This document shows positions 1 through 11,163 of a stretch of 64,000 nucleotides of DNA, piece after piece. The translations under genes and the position numbers were made by a program. Where the stretch lies: assembly GCA_029945375.1 (NCBI GenBank), contig CM057059.1, positions 1,550,001 through 1,614,000 on the forward strand, read 5' to 3'. The notes beneath the pieces are model-generated. The model had not been told where the DNA came from, searched no databases, and saw only the letters and a list, made by a program, of their open reading frames with translations. Source of the DNA: Agaricus subrufescens. Its lineage: Eukaryota; Basidiomycota; Agaricomycetes; Agaricales; Agaricaceae. The stretch's first letter is position 1, and each line of letters starts with the position of its first letter.

Positions 1-755
1 CAAGTGTGATGTTTGGTCAAGGAGACTGAATAGTTGAGAATGTTGATTGGTGGGAGAAGAAGAGTCAAGGAGGCTATACCCATTCAGTGCTGGATACAGA
101 CTTGGTTATTTGTTTCATATTTGTTTATTTTGTCTCAGTTTTTATTGTGTATTGTATATAGTTGCCAGTTGAGGACAAGGTTCAGAATCAAATCTTTGCC
201 CAAGCACTGTGTGAGTGAAATTGAGTTTGGTTGAACTTCGCAGTGTTCTAAGCATTTCTTAAAAGTTCTTTCTCAACTCAGAAGGACTTGTGTTCTGCTC
301 GACAGAGTATCTTCACTGGTCTAATAGGATCGCGATAGCATTTGGTGCTAGCTTGACTTGTCTTGCAGTCTGTCTCAAAGCACGAAGGTAGGTCAAGGCT
401 CTCCAAGTTTGTTGGAGGCATCACCAGGGCGGACTTGCTACCCCTCCTAGATAGGTGTCTAACCCATCCTATTGAGGACAGTTGTCATGAGCTTAGCCAC
501 TCGTCGCAAAGGTTCTAATTGAAATGGCATAGGTCTGGAAGAGGTCTCTATTCAGTCAAGATTTGTTTCACATTTCTATTCTACCCCTATTTTCATTTAA
601 TACTTAATCAAGATGCTGACTTTCACTTTCTTTCTGATTTATTCTCCCCATGAACCACACTCAAGACTCGGTGTAATTCAAAGGGTTGCATTTGCATTTG
701 ATTTTATATTTTATATTTTATTTTCCACATTCACACCGATCTAGTCTCTTCAACA
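1..755. other. Unassigned left-edge sequence, possible LTR end
   Basis: No convincing coding region is seen. The stretch is AT-rich near its right end and stops with CTTCAACA exactly where retroposon ORF1 sequence begins at 756. Ending in CA inside a known element suggests the terminal part of an LTR retrotransposon inserted into R1, with TGGAG (756-760) as a candidate 5 bp target duplication. The other end lies outside the window, so this cannot be confirmed. Confidence 0.3.
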
Positions 756-1955
756 TGGAGGTAGGAGTGGCAGACTGGACCAGGACAAGTCCGTTGGGGT
801 CGACGAGGCGGCGTACATGCCTATAAGCACACACACAGACTTGGGTTTGGATAGTACCTGGGAGGTGGCAATGAAAATGCTGGAAGCCAAGTCGATAGAA
901 GATTCCAGAATGACCTTGGACTTGAGGTCATCCTTGAGATGTCGGTTGCACTCCCAGAGAATTTTGGGAGTGATATTAATAGTGTGGATTGAAGATCTGG
1001 CTGGTGGGTGGATCAGGACACCATGGCGCGAAGCGCCGTGGCTGGTGTGCTTGCCCTTGCATGCAGGAGCACAGTGGGACACAGCAGGGGCAGAGGAGGG
1101 AGCCGGGGCCTTTGGAAGAGAGGTGATGGGGGCCAGCTTAGCTTTGAGATTGCTCTTAGGAGGTGCTCAAACAGCTGCAGGCACAGCCGGGGCACGCTTT
1201 CCAGAAGTGGCTTGCTTGGGTGTGGACCCAGGTGACTGGATCTGGACTTTTTTTGGGACCAGGGTAACTACCTTGCCCTCGGCCATCGGGGACCGGGGGC
1301 AACTCAAGGGAATGACCAGGGTGGAAAGGAGGAAGAGGGGGGTGGTGGGCTTCACCGGGGAGGGGGGCGGCGGTCCAGCTTGAGCAATTAGCATGGCCAG
1401 TGCAACTTCAAAAGAGTTGTTACCAGTCATGTTTTGGAATTCCAGATTCTTGTGGGTGCCACTCCGCAAGATGATGAAGATGAGACAGAGAAGTTCACCA
1501 GCATAGCCAACAAAGTTCTGGTCAGGAGAGGTTGTTTGCATGATGTTGGTGGCCATCAACAGCATGTTAGCAAGGTAGTGCTTCTTCCCAGGCACCTGCA
1601 AAGGCGAGTAGATAGAAGTGGCTCTTGAGGCAGTGGAGAGTGCTGGCAAATTGAGGAGGTTCATCAGATGTTCTGGTGTCATCCCCCTGCCCTGGCAAGA
1701 GGACAAGGGGGTGGGGGTTACCGGGGTGGTGGGGAGTGGGGGGTTGTTGCGAGTGATGGCCTTTCTGAATTTTGCAAGCATCTTCTCAGCGTGTGTCTTT
1801 GGCTTGGGCGGCAGGTCATCCTCAGCCATTATATGGGATGTGGACTCCTGTGCCTCCACAAGAAGACACTCAAAGTCCATATCTGAGACGGCGGGGGCAG
1901 TATCTTCAAACCAAGTGCCAGATGTGTCCATGTCACTGCGTTTATTGCTACTCAT
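756..1955 (-). pseudogene. Retroposon ORF1 (gag-like), R1 copy
   Basis: This is the N-terminal and middle part of the ORF1 protein carried by most retroposons here. It begins MSSNKRSDMDTSG, has an acidic N-terminus, then long Pro/Ser/Ala-rich linkers (residues about 70-110 and 200-230), then the Lys/His-rich block KGKHTSHG that precedes the RNA-binding domain. The zinc knuckles found in other copies are missing because the element is cut at 756. An in-frame TGA lies at 1167-1169, where other copies have CAA; R7 and R10 carry TGA at the same codon. Function as an RNA chaperone or RNP protein is inferred from the family type. Confidence 0.75.
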
Positions 1956-2013
1956 AGCTCTAGCACTGAGACTTCCAAAAGAGGAAGGTAGTGGTTTGAG
2001 TTCAAGAAGCGAT
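756..2013 (-). mobile_element. ORF1-only retroposon R1, 3' half missing
   Basis: Minus-strand non-LTR retroposon with an intact 5' end at about 2013. It shows the shared 5' box, a short hairpin leader with CTTCC and GGAAG stems, just upstream of the ORF1 start. Sequence is lost to the left of 756, in the middle of ORF1, where the edge sequence 1-755 interrupts it. It sits against copia C1 at 2014. Confidence 0.75.
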
Positions 2014-2435
2014 TGTGGTTCTACTCCCTTCCAAGTGTTCTATAAGCAAAAGCCTGATGTTTCCCACCTCCAAATATGGGGGTGCACTACCTATGTCTAT
2101 ATATAGCGAGATAAACACAATTCTCTTCAGCCTCACTATGAAAAATGTGTTTTCATAGGCTATCCAACTGGCTACAAGGGCTGGAAGTTCTATAACCCAG
2201 TCACCAAGCATTCAATCATCTCCGAAAGGGCTGAATTTGATGAAAGGTACTTCCCTGGCACTTCTAGAGCTCAACTTGATGCTATTCCTTCATTTGCTGG
2301 CCCTCCCAGCTCTCCCAAGACTCCTATTGCTTCAGAGCCCTCCACAGCACTCCCCTCACCGCATTTCGACTTCCCACCTCTCCAGGATGAAGGGGGTGGT
2401 ATCTGGCCGCTTCCTGCACCGTCTCCACCTCCTAG
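2014..2435 (+). pseudogene. copia integrase C-terminus and linker, C1 left part
   Basis: Plus-strand Ty1/copia polyprotein fragment. It contains the block after the integrase core, HYEKCVFIGYPTGYKGWKFY, followed by the Pro/Ser-rich linker that leads to reverse transcriptase. An in-frame TAG follows the TAYVYI-like segment at about 2104. The fragment is cut on the left by R1 and on the right by the poly-T of R2. It resumes at 6786 after R2, with a 15 bp duplication (2421-2435 and 6786-6800) that proves the insertion. Confidence 0.85.
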
Positions 2436-2680
2436 TTTTTTTTTTTTTTTGTATCAATGGGATGTATTTCAACATTGACCTCATACGTGGGGTGCCATGA
2501 TGCATACCCCCCCCTTTACATACACCTGGGAGCTACCTACAAGTACATAACTAATTTAAGGACAAACGCTGATAGAAATGGACTATGAATCAAAGAATGG
2601 ACAGACACACAAATGCCAAAGTCTGTCAATACACAAAAATGAAAAGAGCAGATAGCTAAAAATACACATACCCATAGAGA

Positions 2681-3176
2681 TTAAATCTTATGCACAGGGA
2701 ACTGCCACTTGAGCCAGTCCCTGTCAAAATGATGTGACCAGAAGGGGCAAGCCTTCCAATTGAGTGCCAAGTGGTCACACTTTTCCCACTTGGAAGCGGT
2801 ACAATTCACACAATGTCGCTTCTCAACCAAAGTCAGAGTGACCATAGAAGAGTGGTTGGCCTCACAATGAGGCCCCCCACAGAGAGGACAGCGCACACCT
2901 TCATGGCAGCACTGAGAGTGATGATGACCCCACTTGTAGTAGCGAGTGCACAGGATGGAGCCAGAATGGGGGTGGGCACCAGCAATCCTACAGTTGACAC
3001 CGGATATGCAAATGAACTGGCCAATAAACTGTTTTGCAACGGTACCAGCCAGTGAGTCCTTGATGTCGATCCATGCAATGCATGAATCTGAGTGTGGTGA
3101 TGTCCGCATAATGCAGATGTTGGTGATGATTTCGGCAAGGGAACTCCCTACTGGCAAAGAGGAGACAGCATCATAG
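2681..3176 (-). pseudogene. Retroposon ORF1 C-terminal part, R2
   Basis: C-terminal third of R2 ORF1. It contains SDSCIAWIDIKDS, the NCRIAGAHPHSGS segment, a knuckle of CTRYYKWGHHHSQC type (the second Cys is Tyr), a second cluster CPLCGGPHCEANH, and the final CVNC, CPFW and QFP blocks. The first knuckle is therefore damaged in this copy. The coding sequence continues at 5441 on the other side of R3. The family role is probably RNA binding in the retroposon RNP (inference). Confidence 0.8.
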
Positions 3177-5440
3177 GTTTTTTTTTTTTTTTTATAATCA
3201 ATGGGGCCTGCCGGCCGGCCTTTATTCAAAGTAGCTACTACAAGGTCACAAATCCCAGCATACTACTAAGAAACAGATGCCATAACATGTATCCAATAGG
3301 GGCCCAATCCATTACAGGGAGTCAAACTTACAAAGGGGCAAAAGAAACGTATCCGCGCAACGAGGTCAAGCACTCAAGGAGAAAAGAAAAAACAAACATA
3401 TAGAGTCGAAATATTAGGGGAACTAACCATCAGACCAGGACGAACAAAACACAGTCAACCTCCAGCCAGTCCTTCCCTGGAACCCCGCATTGGCAGGTGA
3501 GATGCAAATATGAGATGGATATTGATGAAAGAAGGGGAATATGTCACATAAATGGTGGAACAGCAGTGTGCCAGAACTCCAAAATGCCTGATGAAAAGCA
3601 CTACTTGTTTGACAGGAACTGGCACTTGAGCTAGTTGCGGTCAAACTGATGTTCCCAGAACAGACACAAATTGTCCATGCTGGAGTGCATTGTCTTGCTC
3701 TTCTTGGATGCGGAACAATTGACACAGGGGTGGATGGCGGTGTTAACATGGGACATGGCACAGGCGGAGTCATGGCAGTCAGAGAAATGCAGGCCACCAC
3801 AGTGAGCACATTGGACACCTTTAGCCCAACACATGTTAGAGTGGTGGCCCCATCTCTGGCACTGAGTGCACAGAGCAGAGCCAGGCTGGGGAGCAGCACC
3901 CTGGACCTGACAGTTCCTTCTGCCAATAACAACGGTCTTACCAATGAAGTTGTGGGCTGAATGGCCCAAGACAGAATCAGAAATATTGATCCATGCAATG
4001 CATGAATCTGCCTTTGGTGAAGTCCGCATAAAGCAGACCGCGTGGATGATGAGGGGGGTTAGGGCATGACCAACTGGTGATTTTTGCATAGCCACCTGGA
4101 AGGCAGCCCTCTGCGTGTGGATCCAAGTGCGTGACTCACATGGAATAAGGGGAATGTCAATGATCTTGAGATAAGACGTTGACGTTATGGGGGCAGATTG
4201 GATGGGGATGACCCCAGGAATGGTGATGAGGTGGCGGATGTGCTTGAGCACACAGTTCCCCTCAGGGGCAGATGGGACTTGGTTACTGGCAATGAAAATA
4301 CCAGCCTTGATGTCCATGGCGTGTTCTAGAACAAAGGTCGACTTGAGGTCGGCCTTGAGGTGGGAGTTTACCTCACTAATAATAGCAGGGGTAATGGAAG
4401 AGGCTAGAACATTAGTTCCGGCCAGTGGAATGATGTGGACCCCACATTGCGAGAGTCCATGGTCGGTGTGTTTACCCTTCTGCTTACGCTTGGGGGCACG
4501 AACAGAAATGGCAGGGGAAGTGGAGGGGGTAGGAGTGGCTGGGGAGGAGGGGAGTCCAGCAAACTTCACCAATTTCTTTGACTTGGGAGGTGCTGCAGCA
4601 GGTGCGGGTGCAGCCAGAGCATGACTCCGAGAGCCGGCAGGTTTAGGAAGGGGACCCAGGTGGCTTACCTTGGGCTGCTTAGCAATTTTGGCCGTGTCAG
4701 CCTCAGCCTCGGCCATAGGAGACCGGGGGCGTGATGTGGGCGTGGCTGATGGGGGAGGGGGCATGGCTGGGACAGAGGGAGGGGGGGGCAGAGACTCCGG
4801 GGGCGGTCCAGCACTGGCGATGACCTGCGCAAGTTGGACATCGAAGGCCACAAAGCCTCCCATGCCAAAGAACTCGTGCTGTGAAAGATCTGGTGACTTG
4901 AGAATAAGCCACAAGGATCATAGAAGCTCATCCATCAGTGCATCCAAGCATTTGGTGCAACCATTAACCTTGGCTGTGCATACAGCTTCACCAAGGCTAT
5001 TGGCTAGAGAGTTCTTGGCCCTCTTTGGAGGGGTGGGGACCAAGGGAGAGGGAAGGGGAGAGGAAGTCGCAGGGGGGTGCGGTGGACCAAACGGTGTCTT
5101 TGGGCTCACAGTCACATACGACAACAGAGTCGTCGCAGCTTGGGACAGGCCAGGGGTGGGGGTGGTGGGGGTGGCAGGCTGCTTACCCTTCGCCTTGAGA
5201 TGAGACCACATTTTCTTGATACAGCTCACCTTTGGAGTCACCGGTGGAGGCAGCGTCTCCCTCATAATCATCTCTTGCAGCTCGTGCTGCAGCTCAGACA
5301 GCACCTCATCATCAGAATCCCAGTTGCCAGAGTCGAAATCCGGCCTAGTATCCATAGTCGAGTAGAATGTATTCCTTCCTAAGCACTTCCACTGAGACTT
5401 CCAAAACAGGAAGGTGGTGGTTGCAGTTCAAGAAGGGATT
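3177..5440 (-). mobile_element. ORF1-only retroposon R3, full length
   Basis: Minus-strand retroposon inserted in ORF1 of R2. Poly-T spans about 3178-3194, the 3' UTR runs to about 3610, ORF1 spans 3631-5355, and the 5' leader with the hairpin box ends at 5440. Target duplication GACAGCATCATAG is at 3164-3176 and 5441-5453. The 3' UTR carries the block resembling CGTATCCGCGCAACGAGGTC seen in many copies. The element encodes ORF1 only and is 2.26 kb long. Confidence 0.92.
3631..5355 (-). pseudogene. Retroposon ORF1, R3 copy
   Basis: ORF1 of the MDTRPDFDSG type: acidic N-terminus, Pro-rich linkers (about residues 190-260), Lys-rich block KGKHTDHG, an RRM-like region (residues about 330-470), then zinc clusters CTQCQRWGHHSNMC and CAHCGGLHFSDCH, and the terminal CVNC and CLFW motifs. 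One in-frame TGA at 4918-4920 divides it. A TAG at 3631-3633 replaces the Trp of the near-terminal DRxW motif, so the last few residues are lost. Otherwise the frame is open over more than 1.7 kb. Confidence 0.85.
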
Positions 5441-6703
5441 GACAGCATCATAGATAACACCACCGGTCGGAATAATCCAATCCTTATCCTTAGGATCGGT
5501 GATCAGAATATCCACTATCTTGAGATAAGAAGTGGAGTGGGGAGTGATGGTGATGAGAGGGCCAGCACCTTCTGGAACTTTGAAATCCCTTCGCACATGT
5601 TTCAGCATGAAGTCGCATTTGGCTTGAGTGGGGACACAGGTGGTATGGAGATAGACTCTGGGCCCATGATCCTTGGCAGAAGTGATAGCAAGGTTGGTGA
5701 CCTTGAGATCAGATATAATTTTTTTGTTGTAAGCGTTGATATGCTTGTTGTAGAAGCGGGCGGCAGAGAGAGTCATTTTGCCACTCAGTTTAATGATGAT
5801 ACCATGCTGGGTGGGGCCATGGATAGTGTGTTTGCCCTGATGCTGGCGATGTTTGGGCTTTGGAGCAGAAACTGAAACAGTGGGAGCCTCCAAAGGGGGC
5901 AGCTGCTTAGAGAGACGAGGCAGTGCACTATCAGCTTTTGCTGGAGCACTCTGCTTTGCAGGGGTAGGAGTGGGAGGAGCAGTGCACATCCTCTTGACTT
6001 GTGGCTTGGGCACCGGCCTGGGGCCGGTACTGGAGGTGCCGGGGGGTAATGGGGCAAAGGCCGCACCTGAGCACGGCAGACTGTCAAGCAAGTCCTTGAT
6101 GGTGAATCCACCATGGACTTCTAAAGTGAGAGTAGCAGGGTCACGTAGCATGACCTGCAAAGAAGTGAGAATCATAATGATGAAGTGAGGGGCATTGGCA
6201 TGAGAAGCGTTAAGCTTGGAAGTATACATTTCCAGAGCTGCAAAAAACGCATCTGTTTGGGAAACAGTAGGAGGGGTAAGAAGGCACTCGGGAGCTTGAG
6301 GCTCAGGCACAGGAACAGGAATACGAGCAGGGGATTCACTTGTGAGCATGGCTGAAGGAGTAGGGGATGGCTGTTCAGGCCATTTGCCTAAGAGCTGCTG
6401 CAGGAGAAGCCCTGAAGCAGGAGGGGGGGTTTGGAGTGCTGACTTGATTTCAGCAGGTGGAAGTAGGGTACCAGGTTGAGAGGCCAAGGACCCAGAGGCT
6501 TGAGCAGGAGTATGGCCAATGTATTTGCTGGCAGGATTCGTAATTGAGCCTACAAAGAAAGCAGGCTTGAGAGAGGCACGAGGCTGGCCTGGGGTGTCCC
6601 AGTCCAAGTCATTGTCAATATGTGATTCCACCATGGGCGTACCCTCAGGTGGAGGTTGCTGAGATTGCTTACGGGCAAGATTGCCCTTGCACTTAGGAGG
6701 CAT
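5441..6703 (-). pseudogene. Retroposon ORF1 N-terminal part, R2
   Basis: N-terminal two thirds of R2 ORF1, starting MPPKCKGNLARKQSQQPPPEGTP. This is a different N-terminal subfamily from R1 and R3, but it shares the downstream Pro-rich linker, the QGKHTIHG block and the STSYLKIVDI segment that precedes the zinc-knuckle region. The frame is open up to the R3 insertion at 5440 and would join 3176 in frame after removing one duplication copy. R9 carries a close relative of this subfamily. Confidence 0.85.
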
Positions 6704-6785
6704 TGAGATGTATTCCCTACTAGTGCAACTAAACCACAGAGGCCTCCAAAAGAGGAAGGTAGTGGTAAGAGGTCAAGGAAGGAAT

Positions 6786-6845
6786 GTCTCCACCTCCTAG
6801 TCTGACTCCTGCAAGTGATATTCATCCTGAAGAGCCTAAAGCACC
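6786..6845 (+). pseudogene. copia C1 linker fragment, right part
   Basis: Sixty bases of the copia Pro/Ser-rich linker (PSPPPSLTPASDI-like) that follow on from 2435. The fragment is cut at 6845 by the poly-A tail of R4. Confidence 0.75.
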
Positions 6846-8293
6846 TTTTTTTTTTTTTTAATCAACGGCACCTCTCGGTGGGCCTTTTATTAATGTAGCT
6901 ATATGACATCCAGTTAGATACTCCAGGCTTACTACACTAATATGGATGCCATAATGCGTATCCTAGATGGGGCCCCAGACCACTACATGATTGAACACTT
7001 ACATGGGAGGGAAAGAAATGTATCTGTGCGACTAGGTCAAGTACTCAAAGAACCTGAACGAGCAAACACACATAACAAAATGGAAAGAAATGATGAAGTG
7101 AAATGCAGTACAGACTGTGATGAGCCATGGCTCAAGCCAACATCCCCATAAGATTCCACCCCATATATGCCAACCTCCAATCAGCAGTCTCCAAAGCAAA
7201 TGATAATAGCAAAGGAAAATGGTGGGTGTGCTTACTGCAGCTCCCAAAGCCAGCCATGACAGTTGACTACTTCTTTGATGGGAACTGGCATTGAATCCAG
7301 TCCCAGTTGAAGCGGTTGTCCCAGAACAGACAGGACTTGTCCATGGTGGAGTGCATGGTCTTGCTCTTCTTGGCAGTGGAACAGTTCATGCAGTGACGGT
7401 CATCAGGATTCTTCTTCATCACAATCAAAGCCTGAATGTGGGACTCTGCAGAGTGTGGTCCCGTGCAGTGGGGGCATTGTATACCTTTGGATTGGCATAC
7501 ATCAGTGTGGTGGCCCCATCACTGGCAACAAGTGCACAGTGTTGAGCTGGGCTGGGGTGCAGCACCCTGGATTTGACAGTTCTGCCTGCCTATAAGGACA
7601 TGCTTACCAATATAGTCATGGGTGGTATGGCCCATGACAGAGTCAGCAATATTGAGCCAAGTGACACAAGTGTCAGCATGGTGTGATGTCCTCATGAAGC
7701 AGACAGTGTGTTTGAGGTGATGTGACAAGGTGTGACCTACAGGGGAGTTGTGCATGGTGATGGTAAATGCATTGTGCTGCATGTGGATCCAAGTGGCAGG
7801 GGGGGCTGGGACGAGTGGTATGTCAATTATCTTCAAGTACAATGTGGAGGAGGGGGTGGCAGCCTGGAGCAGGATGAGGCTGTTGGGGTCAATGAGGCAG
7901 TGGATGTGCCTAAGAATGCATGCAGACTCAGGATGAGAGAGGACTTGGGAAGCAGCTATGTGAATGCTGGTTGCTGTGTCAGAAGCAGATTCTAGAATGA
8001 CCTCAGCCTTGAGGTTGTCCTTGAGGTGGCGATTACACTCCCTAAGGACCTTGGGAGTGATATTAATAGCACGGATACTAGATCCAGCTGGGGGAGTGAT
8101 GTGAATGCCTCACCTTGAGATGCTGTGAGTTGTATGCTTGCCCTTGCACATCGGAGCATGCTTTGACACAGCAGGAGCAGTGGCGGGGGAAGGGGCCTTG
8201 GGAGAGGAGGGGATGGAGGCCAGCTTTGCCTTGAGGATGCTCTTTGGAGGTGCTTGGACAGCTGTGGGAGCAGCTGGGGCATGCTTCTGAGAA
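6846..8293 (-). mobile_element. ORF1-only retroposon R4, 3' part
   Basis: Minus-strand retroposon with poly-T at 6846-6859 and a type-2 tail (the CACCTCTCGGTGG motif). The 3' UTR runs to 7266 and includes the conserved block near 7020-7050. The C-terminal ORF1 part runs to 8293, where the tail of R5 cuts it. The matching 5' part is not recognisable in the window. Confidence 0.85.
7267..8293 (-). pseudogene. Retroposon ORF1 C-terminal part, R4
   Basis: Carries the Lys/His-rich block, the RRM-like region with YLKIIDIPLVP, CFMRTSHHADTC, the NCQIQGAAP segment, a first knuckle broken by TGA inside CxxCQ-R-WGHH (where R13 has CGA), a second cluster CPHCTGPH, and the terminal CMNC and CLFWDN motifs, ending FPSKK. 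At least two further frame breaks occur before 8100. The TGA/CGA pair is one of several CpG-type changes in the window. Confidence 0.75.
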
Positions 8294-9887
8294 TTTTTTT
8301 TTTTTTTTTTTGTAATCAATGGGATATATTTCAATATCGACCTTAAGGGTGCCATAACGCGTTCCCTGTACTTTGACTACAACTATGTCCTGTACTACTA
8401 CCTCTCCCAACCCAGTGAGGGATTACATTGAAGAGCAAACAACATGACAGGCAAAAGAAATGTATCCGCGTGACAAGGTCAAGTGCTCAAGGAGATAGAA
8501 GAAAAATCATAACAAGTCAAAATAACACAACACCGTATTTACCATGGCCCAGGATGATACCAAACAGCCGGCTTCCAGATGTGATGAGTGGAGTGCAGCA
8601 TGGCTGCGCAGAGTATGCATGTGACGGAGGACAATGAAAGAATTTGAAAGAAAATGCATATGAAAATGGTGGGACGACATATGCCAGATTCCCTGAAAGT
8701 ACCACTTTAGGTGAATACCTACTTCTTCAATGGGAACTGGCACTTGAGCCAGTCGCGGTTGAAGTGATTGTTCCAGAACGGACATGAAGTGTCCGTGCTC
8801 AAGTGCACTGTAGACTTCCGTTTCGAGGCAGAGCAGTTGACGCAGTGGCGCTTGGTGGCATCAGTATGTTGAGTGACGCAGGTGGGAACATGGTTGTCAG
8901 CAGAATGTGGACCACCACAATGAGGGCAGTGTATACCTTTTGATCGGCATACATTGGAGTGATGGCCCCACTGCTGGCAATGAGTGCACAGGGCGGAACC
9001 AGGATGAGGGGCGGCGCCTCAGATCTGGCAGTTGTGGCCTCCAATAGAAACCTGCTTACCAATAAAGTTCCTAGCATTGCTGCCAGAAACAGAGTCAGTG
9101 ATGTCAATCCACATGACACAAGTGTCAGCATGGTGGGATGTTTGCATGAAGCAGGGAGCATGGGCAATGTGGCGAGCGAGCTGCGAGCCAACAGGCAATG
9201 CGGCAAGTGCCTCTTGGAAGGTGGTGCATTGAGTGGTGATCCAAGTGCAAGACTCGGATGGAATGTGTGGAATATCGATAATCTTGAGATAAGATATCGA
9301 TGTTATTGGGGTGGTGGTGATGGGGATTAATCCTGGAGTTGTGATAAGGCAGCGAATGTGTTTGAGTACACAATTCCCCTCCAGTGCGGAAAGAACTTGG
9401 TTTCCAGCTAAGAAAATGCCAGTTTTGATATCCATGGTGTGTTCCACAATAAAGGTCAATTGGAGGTTGGCCTTAAGGTGGGCATTGACTTTGCTAATAA
9501 TAGCGGGGGTGATGTTGTCAGCATGGACGGAAAATCCGGCCGGGGGAATGATGTTAACACCACAGCGACTAAGGCCATGGTCAGTGTGTTTGCCTTTGGC
9601 CTTGCACCTGTCAGGATGCTTGACCGAGACAGCTGGGGCAGTGGAAGGGGGTGGCACTGCTGGGGAGGAGGGGAGGGCAAATGACATGGCTTTCTTCGCT
9701 TTCGGAGGTGCTTGGACAGCTGCAGGTGCAGCTGGGGCACAACTCTGATTAGCGGTGGGTTTAGGAGGTGGGGCCAGGTGAGTTACCTTGGGCCACTTTG
9801 TAATTTTGGCCATGTCAGCCTCAGCCTTGGCCATAGGAGACTGAGGGTGTGGAGTAGGCATGGCCAATGGGGGAGGGGACATAGCTG
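8294..9887 (-). mobile_element. ORF1-only retroposon R5, cut by copia C2
   Basis: Poly-T at 8294-8311 and a type-1 tail (GGGATATATTTC motif). The 3' UTR runs to 8718 and includes the conserved block near 8460, followed by ORF1 sequence to 9887. There the 3' LTR of copia C2 begins, so the ORF1 N-terminus and 5' leader are displaced and not found elsewhere in the window. Confidence 0.85.
8719..9887 (-). pseudogene. Retroposon ORF1, R5 copy, N-terminus lost
   Basis: Visible parts are the Pro-rich linker (PPPLAMPTPHPQSP), the KGKHTDHG block, the RRM-like region with SYLKIIDIP, CFMQTSHHADTC, zinc clusters CTHCQQWGHHSNVC and CPHCGGPHSADNH, CVNC, CPFWNN and a terminal FPLKK. A TGA at 9019-9021 interrupts the NCQI-GAAP segment; R10 has TGA at the same codon, while most other copies have CAG. 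The upstream frame is open to the copia junction. Confidence 0.8.
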
Positions 9888-10185
9888 TGTTGGATGTAGA
9901 ACATAGCGTGTGTGGAGATGGTTCTAACGATGGTAGTCACGAGTGAATCAGATAAGAATTGATTTAGCAATCCTGTGAACAAGTCTAAGAAGCTGTCTAT
10001 GAATATACAGAACTCTATACTCACCTGTGAACAAGTCTAAGAAGCTAAGGGCTTCTAGAGCGTTCACAGACAAGTTCAACATGTGCTTACTAATATATCA
10101 CATGATCAGAAAGTCGTACCATCTCTAAGTCCATATACAAGACTGTTGGGGCACTCTAACACAAGATTGCTGGGGCAGTCTAACA
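9888..10185 (-). repeat. copia family B LTR (3' LTR of C2)
   Basis: A 298 bp LTR, TGTTGG to TAACA as read on the plus strand. It matches the LTRs at 36191-36488 and, in opposite orientation, 29907-30198. It contains the conserved stem-loop with arms CTGTGAAC and GTTCACAG and the repeated arm. The sequence CACCCCCTTGATCC next to it is the complement of the polypurine tract. Confidence 0.92.
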
Positions 10186-10211
10186 CACCCCCTTGATCCA
10201 ACCAGTCCATA

Positions 10212-11156
10212 CTAAGCTCCAAGTCCTAACAACAGCACAGCAGAGTCAACAACTTTCCTTGATACAGCCTTGGTTAGGATGTCTGGAACTTGTCGGTCAG
10301 TGAATACATAGAGAGGATCAATGACTCCATCTTCTACAGCCTCGCAGAGCCAATAAAAGTGAAGATCTAGGTGTTTCATGCGCCCGTGGTGCTCAGGATT
10401 CTTGGCTACACTGATCCCAGACTTGTTATCCACAAAAAGCATTGAGGGAAGTGTCTGATGATAGCCAAACTCAGTCAGGATGTTCCTAGTCCACTTGATC
10501 TCCTTTCCAGCTTCAACAGCAGCAACAAATTTGGCCTCAGTGCTCGAGAGAGTCACAAAGGGCTGACGCTTTGAGGACCATCCTACAGCAGCTCCAGACA
10601 CTAGAGTCACATAACCACCTGTAGCTCAACCTGTGGCCTTGCAGCCACTATGGGAAGTGTCAGAATAGGTGGTGAACACCTCTCCGGAGTCACTACCTCG
10701 GTAGACAAGCTGGTAGTGCATTGTGCCCTTCAAATAGTGAAGTAAATGCTTTACAGCAAGCCAATGGGCAGGAGCAGGATTGTGATTGAATCTCCCGAGG
10801 TAGGAGACAGCATAGGCAATGTCGGGTCGAGTCATGGTGGCTAGATACTGCAGGGCACCTACAGCAGAGAGATAAGGAACTGACTTCATCTCAGCCTGCT
10901 CCTCAAGAGAAGGAACAATGTCTGAGAGCTCAGATCCAGGAGGTAGAGGGGTGGAAAGGGAGTTAGAATCGTCCATATTGAACCGTTCTAGGAGCTCCTT
11001 GATGTAGTGCTCTTGGGAGAGGGAGATGGAATGCTTAGAGCAATCCTGCTTCACCTGAATGCCCAGCAAAAGAGTGGTAGAGCCTAGATCTCGCAGTTTG
11101 AAGTGCTGAGACAGCTCCGAGACAGCAGAGGCCATGGCTGCATTGCTTTTAGAGAC
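10212..11156 (-). pseudogene. copia reverse transcriptase/RNase H C-terminal part
   Basis: C-terminal half of copia pol. It shows the LRDLGSTTLLLGIQVKQ thumb region, ALQYLATMTRPDIAYAVSYLGRF, the RNase H segments YSDTSHSGC, LSSTEAKFVA and VDNKSGISVAKNP, and the C-terminal DILTKAV block. A TGA at 10626-10628 breaks the frame inside KATG-R-ATGGY. The same codon is TGA in C9 and C10 and CGA in C5 and C8. The glutamate of STEAE is Lys here, a further sign of decay. Confidence 0.88.
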
Positions 11157-11163
11157 ATCAGCA

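Larger units (their letters stand above)
2436..6785 (-). mobile_element. ORF1-only retroposon R2, split by R3
   Basis: Complete minus-strand non-LTR retroposon. It has a poly-A tail (poly-T at 2436-2450), a 3' UTR to 2680, ORF1 in two pieces (2681-3176 and 5441-6703), and a 5' leader with the conserved box ending near 6785. Its 15 bp target duplications are 2421-2435 and 6786-6800, inside copia C1. Without R3 it is about 2.1 kb. ORF1 is followed directly by 3' UTR and poly-A, with no reverse transcriptase gene. Confidence 0.9.

Noticed and set aside
817..1383. Plus-strand frame of 188 codons opposite ORF1 of R1
   Set aside because: Gly/Ala-rich antisense shadow of the Pro/Ser-rich ORF1 linker. 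The same kind of shadow recurs opposite R7, R10 and R3.
3649..3960. Plus-strand frame over the zinc-knuckle region of R3
   Set aside because: Antisense of ORF1 C-terminus; the minus-strand frame has the zinc ligands and is longer.
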